The notes under the pieces were generated by a model. That model saw only the letters and a program-made list of their open reading frames with translations. It was not told the origin of the DNA and searched no databases. This document shows, in pieces, positions 58,605-64,000 of a stretch of 64,000 bases of DNA. How positions within the stretch are numbered: position 1 is the stretch's first letter; every line of letters begins with the position of its first letter. This DNA is from Desulfobacteraceae bacterium (GTDB lineage Bacteria; Desulfobacterota; Desulfobacteria; Desulfobacterales; Desulfosarcinaceae): positions 1 through 64,000 of the forward strand of contig QZKV01000083.1 in the NCBI GenBank assembly GCA_003599575.1. The letters are read 5' to 3'. The translations under genes and the position numbers were made by a program.

Positions 58605-60338
58605 ATGCAGATCCTCAGCTATAAAAAACTCTATTTGCCGGCTTTCGCGATAATTGCGATTGTACTGCTGTTGATTTTCATGATCGCCCTGTCTACCTAC
58701 CGGACGCTGAATCACCAGCGAGAAACCGCCCTGGCCTTTTTGCACAGCCAGGGCGCCACTTTGCTTTATGCGTTGGAAGCTGCGGCTTTGACCGGCATGC
58801 TGACCCCCGGGTGGAGCGAAGATTCTGTAGAAACACTGATCTTTGAATTCGGTAAAAACAAAAACATCGCCTACATCTATATGTACGATGCGAACGGAAT
58901 CATCTCCCACAGCTCGGATATCTTAAGGCATGGAACAAAGACCAGTTGGCGCCCCGAGCTTGAAAGCGATAACCAGGTGATCGCACGATTGCTGACATCG
59001 GCCGATGATTCGCAGGTATATGAATTGGCAAAGCGTTATTCGCCATGGTCGCACGCACCCCAGGGGCAAACATTTCCGATGTCCGGTTCATCCGCCAGAC
59101 TTCCGTTTTTGGATCATCACGCCGGCGACACGGTCGTCCTGGGCATGAGCACGGAGGAGTATGAAGCCGCTCATCACGCCGACATCCAACACGCCGTATT
59201 TATGGGGGCAATCCTGTTGGTGCTGGGAACGGCGGCGCTTTTTTTTACATTCGTCATTCAAAATTATTACCTGACGGACAAGGCATTCAACCAGAGCCGC
59301 GATTACCTGCGGCTGGTGATGGCCAGCATGTCCAACGGCATCCTCAGCATCGACGCCCAAGGCAAAATCATTTCAATCAACAGTTCGGCCCGAGATTTGC
59401 TTGACTTGAAGGACAAGGATGTCAAAGCGTTCGATTTAAAGTCGATGATTGATTTTCAATCGTCGGGTATCGGCAAAACACTGGCCGAGAGCACGCCTGT
59501 CGTGGACAAGGAAATCATTTACCATAAGGCATCGAGGCAGGTGCCCCTGGCCATGACCATATCTCCGATCATGGATGAAGACAAAAAGTCCCCGTATACC
59601 GGCGCGGTGATTACGTTGCGCGATCTGACCGAGATCAAGCGGCTGCAGGAGAAGGTGCGCCGATCCGAAAGGCTGGCAGCCGTAGGGGAGCTGGCTGCAG
59701 GCGTTGCCCATGAGGTTCGCAACCCATTGAGTTCGATCCGGGGTTTCGCCCAATTTTTAAAGCATGTTCTCCGGGAGCGTCCCAAAGAACGGGAATATGC
59801 GGAGTTGATGGTAAAAGAGGTCGATCGCATTGATAACGTGGTCACCAATTTGCTCTCATTCGCCCGCCCTGTCCATCCCGAGCCGGCCCCCACGGATATT
59901 TCCGGTATGTTGAACCACACGGTCCGCCTGGTGCAGGCCGATGCGAATCTGCGCAATGTGACTATCGGCGTGGTTGTCCCGCACGGCCTGGAAAAAATTA
60001 ATCTGGACGGCAATCAAATCACCCAGGTGATGCTCAATCTTATTCTGAACGCCTTGCAGGCCGTGGATATGGGAGGCGATGTATCGGTCGAAGCCCGAGG
60101 GGCGGGTTCGGAGATTCTCGCCCTCAGTGTGGAAGATGATGGGCCGGGCATCCCTCCTGACGAGCTCAAGCGGATATTTGATCCCTTTTATACGACCAGG
60201 GAGAAGGGAACCGGTCTGGGGCTGGCGATTGTTCAGATGATCGTGGAAAATCACGGGGGTGAAATCACAGTTATGAGCCCGGTGCCCGGAAAGCGCAAAG
60301 GCTGCCGGATAACCGTCCATCTGCCGATAGCGCCTTAG
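58605..60338 (+). CDS. Membrane sensor histidine kinase, ZraS/HydH-like
   Basis: A 577-residue kinase. Membrane helix 1 (about 11-31), a periplasmic sensor region (about 32-195; KNIAYIYMYDANGIISHSSD), helix 2 (197-219) and a PAS domain (about 232-350; GILSIDAQGKIISINSSARD) precede the HisKA domain with phospho-His 369 (GVAHEVRNPLSSIRGF). The HATPase domain follows (QVMLNLILNALQAV; VEDDGPGIPPDEL; KGTGLGLAIVQMI). The layout is that of zinc/copper/envelope-stress kinases paired with NtrC-type regulators. It is divergent from the envelope operon and 10 bases from its partner gene. Confidence 0.9.
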   Translation: MQILSYKKLYLPAFAIIAIVLLLIFMIALSTYRTLNHQRETALAFLHSQGATLLYALEAAALTGMLTPGWSEDSVETLIFEFGKNKNIAYIYMYDANGIISHSSDILRHGTKTSWRPELESDNQVIARLLTSADDSQVYELAKRYSPWSHAPQGQTFPMSGSSARLPFLDHHAGDTVVLGMSTEEYEAAHHADIQHAVFMGAILLVLGTAALFFTFVIQNYYLTDKAFNQSRDYLRLVMASMSNGILSIDAQGKIISINSSARDLLDLKDKDVKAFDLKSMIDFQSSGIGKTLAESTPVVDKEIIYHKASRQVPLAMTISPIMDEDKKSPYTGAVITLRDLTEIKRLQEKVRRSERLAAVGELAAGVAHEVRNPLSSIRGFAQFLKHVLRERPKEREYAELMVKEVDRIDNVVTNLLSFARPVHPEPAPTDISGMLNHTVRLVQADANLRNVTIGVVVPHGLEKINLDGNQITQVMLNLILNALQAVDMGGDVSVEARGAGSEILALSVEDDGPGIPPDELKRIFDPFYTTREKGTGLGLAIVQMIVENHGGEITVMSPVPGKRKGCRITVHLPIAP

Positions 60339-60348
60339 CGAAGATCGA

Positions 60349-61704
60349 ATGAAGCCTAAAATTCTCATCGTCGACGACGAATTGACCCATTGCCGCATGC
60401 TCGAAGCGGTCCTGAGCGCCGAAGGTTATGAAACTTTTCAGGCCCCGGACGGACATTCGGCGATTTTGGCGGTGGAGGCGCGCTTCTTCGATCTTATCCT
60501 CATGGATATCCGCATGGCACGTGTGGGCGGCATTGAAGCCCTGGAAAAAATAAAGTCATTCAATCCCGAAATCCCCATCATCATGATGACGGCCTATTCA
60601 TCGGTCTCCACGGCCGTCGGGGCCATGAAAGCGGGGGCATACGATTATCTCACCAAACCCCTGGATATCGACGAGCTGAAAGTACTGGTGGCCAAGGCCC
60701 TGCGCCACCACCAACTCGAAACGGAGAACCTGTTTCTCAGGGAGCAGCTCGGCAACCGGTTCGACTTTTCAAATATCATCGGCCGCAGTCAGGCCATGAA
60801 AAACCTGCTCGAAACCGTGGCGCTGGTAGCGCCCACCGGAGCGACGGTATTGATCCAGGGCGAAAGCGGCACCGGCAAGGAACTCATCGCCAACGCCATC
60901 CATCAGAACAGCCCCCGCAGGGACCGCCCCCTGATCAAAGTCAATTGCGCCGCGCTGCCGGAAACACTCCTGGAAAGTGAGCTTTTCGGCCATGAAAAGG
61001 GCTCATTCACCGGCGCCACGAGCTACCGCAAGGGGCGCTTTCAGCTTGCCCACCAGGGAACGATTTTTTTGGATGAAATCGCCGAAATGCCCATGGCCTT
61101 GCAATCCAAAATCCTGAGGGTTTTGCAGGAACGTGAATTCGAGCCCATCGGGAGTTCCACCTCCATCCAAACGGATACCCGCGTCATAACGGCGACCAAC
61201 AGGAATCTTCAGGAAGAAATCAAGGCCGGCCGCTTCAGGGAAGATCTCTACTACCGCATCAACGTGGTGAGCGTCACCGCGCCGGCCCTCCGCGAGCGGC
61301 GCAATGACATCCCGCTTCTGGCCGATTTCTTCTTAAAGCGCTATGCCGGGAAAAACCATCGCGCGGTGAAAGGATTCACGCCCAAGGCCATGGATCTGCT
61401 CATGCGCTACCATTGGCCCGGGAATATAAGGGAACTGGAAAACGTGATCGAACGGGCCGTCATCATGGCCCGCGGCCATTTAATTACGCTGGAAGAGTTC
61501 CCCGACACTTTAAAAAACTTGGCCTCGCCCGAAAAAGATTCAAAAATCGAACCCTCCGCCGAGCGATCGCTCAAGGAAGTAGAAAAAGAATTGATCTTGC
61601 GCACATTGGAAGAAACCGACGGCAACCGTACCCACGCCGCCAGGATACTGGGCATCAGCCGCCGCACCTTGCAATTGAAGCTTAAGGAGTACGGTGTCAA
61701 TTGA
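60349..61704 (+). CDS. Sigma-54-dependent response regulator, ZraR/HydG-like
   Basis: A 451-residue NtrC-family regulator. The receiver domain has phospho-Asp 53 ([14 protein letters not shown]). The AAA+ domain (about 140-370) has Walker A GESGTGKE, the sigma-54-contacting loop as GSFTGA ([17 protein letters not shown]), Walker [13 protein letters not shown] and [16 protein letters not shown] Fis-type helix-turn-helix ends the protein ([20 protein letters not shown]). It should activate the sigma-54 promoter at 58346, and possibly 52136, in response to the kinase. Confidence 0.93.
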   Translation: MKPKILIVDDELTHCRMLEAVLSAEGYETFQAPDGHSAILAVEARFFDLILMDIRMARVGGIEALEKIKSFNPEIPIIMMTAYSSVSTAVGAMKAGAYDYLTKPLDIDELKVLVAKALRHHQLETENLFLREQLGNRFDFSNIIGRSQAMKNLLETVALVAPTGATVLIQGESGTGKELIANAIHQNSPRRDRPLIKVNCAALPETLLESELFGHEKGSFTGATSYRKGRFQLAHQGTIFLDEIAEMPMALQSKILRVLQEREFEPIGSSTSIQTDTRVITATNRNLQEEIKAGRFREDLYYRINVVSVTAPALRERRNDIPLLADFFLKRYAGKNHRAVKGFTPKAMDLLMRYHWPGNIRELENVIERAVIMARGHLITLEEFPDTLKNLASPEKDSKIEPSAERSLKEVEKELILRTLEETDGNRTHAARILGISRRTLQLKLKEYGVN

Positions 61705-61743
61705 ACGTAGGTACCATCCGCTTCTGAATGCGGGACAGACGCC

Positions 61744-63939
61744 TCAGGCGCCGGCTTCCAGCCACTGCCGGTAGCGGCACATGCCGGCCAAGGCTTTGAC
61801 GGCCCTTTCGGGGGACGGGAAGAAAACGCCGTTGTATTGGCAGCCTTCGATGCGGTAAAGCGTTTTGGATTTTTCGTCGCTCAGAAGGCTTACGCCCAGA
61901 ACCGGCTTCTGGTACTTCCCGGTCAGCTCGACGACGTGGCGAATGTAGCGTTTTTCGAATTCGACGATCATGCTTCTCAATTGATCCAATTGCTCGGGTG
62001 AGTAAGCTGGGTCGGTGTTGCCCACGGAATTAATCATTTTGGCGGCCAGGATGCGCCGGCCGTGAATGCCCAGGTGGATGACCGCGTCGCAGGCATCCCA
62101 TTTCAGGAGGGCTTCGATGGCGGTCATGGGGATGGTGGGATCGCTTTCACCCACGATGTCCACGGGATTGCCGCGGCTCCAGTAATCGGGAAGAATCTGG
62201 TCGAGCCGGGCCATGATATCTTCGGACAGATCGGGGATGGCCAGTCCCTGCTCGATGCACAGATCGGTGGTGACCACGCCCCAGCCGCCGCCCAGGGTCA
62301 GGATGGCGACCCGGTTGCCTTTGGGCAGCGGCAGCGCCGAGAACACGGCCGACAGGTCCAGAAGATCCATGGGCTGCCTGACCTGGATGATGCCGGCCTG
62401 GCGGCAGGCCGCTTCAAAGATACGGTGGTCGGAGGCCATGGCGCCGGTATGGCTTGCGGCGGCCATTCCGCCTTGCGAGGTGCGGCCGCCTTTGAGCACC
62501 ACGACCGGCTTTTTCTTCGACACGCGGCGGGCGCTTTGGAAAAAACGCGCGCCGTCTTTGACGCTTTCGACGTACAGGACCACGGTGCGGGTCAGGTCAT
62601 CGGCTTCGAAGGCCTCCATGTAGTCTTCCAGGGTGACCATGGCCTCGTTGCCCGACCCCGAAAAGGCGCGGATGCCGATGTCCTGCTGCTCGGCAAAGGC
62701 CAGCAGTTGGGTGCCCATGTTACCCGACTGGGACACCAGGGAGGTTGATCCGGGCAGCGGGTAGACGTGCACCCCGCAGCAGAAGAAATCGATGTGCGGA
62801 TTGCAGATGCCCATGGTGTTGGGGCCGAAGATCAGGATGCCGGCTTTGCGGGCCTCTTCCACCACCTCGTCCTCCAGTTGACGGCCGGCCGCGCCGGTTT
62901 CCCTGAATCCCGAGGAGATCAGCAGCATGGCCTTGACTTTCTTTTGGCGCAGCAGCGGAATCTGCTCCTTGACCTTGGCGGCCGGAATGGTGATCACGGC
63001 CAGGTCGATCTCGGCATCGATATCGCTCACCGACCGGTAGGCGGTCTGTCCGGCGATCTGTCCGCCCTTGGGATTCACCAGGTAGACTCTGCCTTTGAAG
63101 TTGCGGTTGAGCACATTGGTGGGAATCATGTGCCCCCATTTGGAGATGCTGCCTGAGGCGCCTATGAAGACCAGCGACTGCGGATAGTAGCAGGAGCGCA
63201 GGGTGCTGCGGTTGACTTCCGATCGGGAAAAGGATTCGCGGCGATCTTTGCCGGTCACGATCAGGGCGTCAACGGCCACGGGACGGCCGTCCGGTTGGAC
63301 GATCAGAGGGTTGATGTCGATCTCCCTGATATCCGGGAACTGCCGGGCCAGATCGGACAGACCCATCAGGATGTTGCGCAACGCGTCCAGATCCACGGCC
63401 GCTTCACCCCGAAACGCTCCCAGCAGTTTGCGGGAGCGGATTTCCTGGAACATGGCGGCGATGTCGGCCGGTTCCAGGGGCGCGATCTTGAACACCGTAT
63501 CGTTCAAGGCTTCGGTGAAGATGCCGCCCAGGCCGAACATGATCACCGGCCCGAACAGGGGATCTCTGAACATACCGGCCACCAGCTCGCGCCGGCCCTG
63601 GACCTGCGGCTGCACCAAAAAGGCTTCGATGCGGCTGCCGGCCCCGGCCTGCATCCGGGTTGCGGCGGCGATCACTTCCGCCGGGCTGTTCAGCCCGACG
63701 CGCACCAGACCGGCTTCGGTCTTGTGCAGGATCTGCGGGCCGACCGCTTTGAGCACGACCGGGAAACCGGTACTCGCCGCCGCCTGGCCGGCCGCTGCGG
63801 GGCTGGCCGCGCGGGTTTCCGCTACCACGGGAACGCCGCAGGCGTTCAGGATGGTTTTGGCGTCATCTTCGCCGATGGCATTGGCACCGGAGGCGATGCT
63901 GGCTTCGATCAAGTCTTGGATATGCGAATCGTTTTTCAT
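61744..63939 (-). CDS. Acetate/acyl-CoA ligase (ADP-forming), fused beta-alpha form
   Basis: A 731-residue cytoplasmic enzyme. The ATP-grasp domain is N-terminal (about 15-235; FPVVLKAVGPQILHKTEAGL, IMFGLGGIFTEALNDT, IREIDINPLIVQPDG). CoA-binding (about 255-375; VFIGASGSISKWGH; LIFGPNTMGICNP) and succinyl-CoA-ligase-like domains follow, with the phospho-His in AASHTGAMASDHR. It couples acyl-CoA cleavage to ATP synthesis from ADP and phosphate; this energy-conserving step is typical of anaerobes. The start codon overlaps the end of an upstream frame (ATGA), suggesting an operon running off the window. Confidence 0.9.
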   Translation of the reverse strand: MKNDSHIQDLIEASIASGANAIGEDDAKTILNACGVPVVAETRAASPAAAGQAAASTGFPVVLKAVGPQILHKTEAGLVRVGLNSPAEVIAAATRMQAGAGSRIEAFLVQPQVQGRRELVAGMFRDPLFGPVIMFGLGGIFTEALNDTVFKIAPLEPADIAAMFQEIRSRKLLGAFRGEAAVDLDALRNILMGLSDLARQFPDIREIDINPLIVQPDGRPVAVDALIVTGKDRRESFSRSEVNRSTLRSCYYPQSLVFIGASGSISKWGHMIPTNVLNRNFKGRVYLVNPKGGQIAGQTAYRSVSDIDAEIDLAVITIPAAKVKEQIPLLRQKKVKAMLLISSGFRETGAAGRQLEDEVVEEARKAGILIFGPNTMGICNPHIDFFCCGVHVYPLPGSTSLVSQSGNMGTQLLAFAEQQDIGIRAFSGSGNEAMVTLEDYMEAFEADDLTRTVVLYVESVKDGARFFQSARRVSKKKPVVVLKGGRTSQGGMAAASHTGAMASDHRIFEAACRQAGIIQVRQPMDLLDLSAVFSALPLPKGNRVAILTLGGGWGVVTTDLCIEQGLAIPDLSEDIMARLDQILPDYWSRGNPVDIVGESDPTIPMTAIEALLKWDACDAVIHLGIHGRRILAAKMINSVGNTDPAYSPEQLDQLRSMIVEFEKRYIRHVVELTGKYQKPVLGVSLLSDEKSKTLYRIEGCQYNGVFFPSPERAVKALAGMCRYRQWLEAGA

Positions 63940-64000
63940 GCTTTGGCACCATTGAACAAAATGGTTGATATTTTCATGGCCATTGCCTGCGCGTCGAGGT
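63936..64000 (-). CDS. Possible 3' end of an upstream gene (partial)
   Basis: The last 20 codons before the acyl-CoA ligase form an open frame (LDAQAMAMKISTILFNGAKA) whose TGA overlaps the ligase ATG as ATGA. That overlap is the usual arrangement for a coupled upstream gene. Only the C-terminus is inside the window and I cannot identify it. Confidence 0.4.
   Translation of the reverse strand, partial: LDAQAMAMKISTILFNGAKA

Overview
The window is a 64 kb stretch of a GC-rich Gram-negative chromosome. Most likely it comes from a Desulfobacterota-type (former deltaproteobacterial) anaerobe or facultative anaerobe. This rests on ADP-forming acyl-CoA ligases, a sigma-54 enhancer-binding regulator pair, a periplasmic molybdenum/tungsten formate dehydrogenase, many lipoproteins and scattered G/C-rich palindromes. 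I could not run searches, so the taxonomic call is an inference. I saw no rRNA, tRNA or CRISPR array.

Layout. 0.3-3.7 kb: a DUF2059 protein, a ComB-type 2-phosphosulfolactate phosphatase and an NDP-forming acyl-CoA synthetase lacking its ATP-grasp half. 4.0-4.2 kb: a decayed IS110 transposase. 4.5-10.2 kb: a giant surface lipoprotein with three related beta-propeller blocks separated by calcium-binding thrombospondin-3 repeats. 10.7-13.3 kb: a transglutaminase-fold protein, a GIY-YIG protein with an apparent CTG start, and an aminotransferase. 13.9-21.5 kb: a complete FDH3-type formate dehydrogenase operon (ferredoxin-like protein, TorD chaperone, Tat-target peptide, alpha, beta, two tiny paralogous lipoproteins, cytochrome b gamma) ended by a strong terminator. 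21.6-31.4 kb: an eight-gene chemosensory operon on the minus strand (CheW, CheW, MCP, CheB, CheR-TPR, CheA-REC, REC, Hpt-REC-REC-GGDEF) whose content matches Wsp-type pathways that control cyclic-di-GMP.

31.7-44.6 kb: an envelope and metal-handling region with a three-domain CueO-like multicopper oxidase, a DUF2231 membrane protein, an unusual ClC channel, a 16-cysteine copper-storage-like protein, a SHOCT protein, two Met/His-rich exported proteins, an outer-membrane barrel, a dienelactone hydrolase, a histidine phosphatase and a DUF6644/DUF6152-like pair. 45.0-47.7 kb: patatin, 3-hydroxybutyrate dehydrogenase and an FMN reductase, a probable polyhydroxybutyrate-related cluster. 47.7-52.1 kb: an accessory patch with a pilin-like fusion protein, a flavoprotein remnant, PRPP synthase, a CapA-like protein and a truncated ComA-like gene. 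52.2-56.1 kb: a second copper block (CusF-like protein, two-domain multicopper oxidase, TolC-type lipoprotein, small lipoprotein). 56.5-61.7 kb: a small unknown envelope operon with a near-perfect sigma-54 promoter, divergent from a ZraS/ZraR-type kinase and sigma-54 activator. 61.7-64 kb: a full ADP-forming acyl-CoA ligase.

Functionally the window combines formate oxidation at the periplasmic face, energy conservation from acyl-CoA thioesters, copper/envelope stress defence probably under sigma-54 two-component control, and a chemoreceptor pathway ending in a diguanylate cyclase. The least understood parts are the sigma-54-driven envelope operon with its double palindrome, the pilin-like fusion protein, the triplicated giant lipoprotein and the Met/His-rich metal-region proteins.
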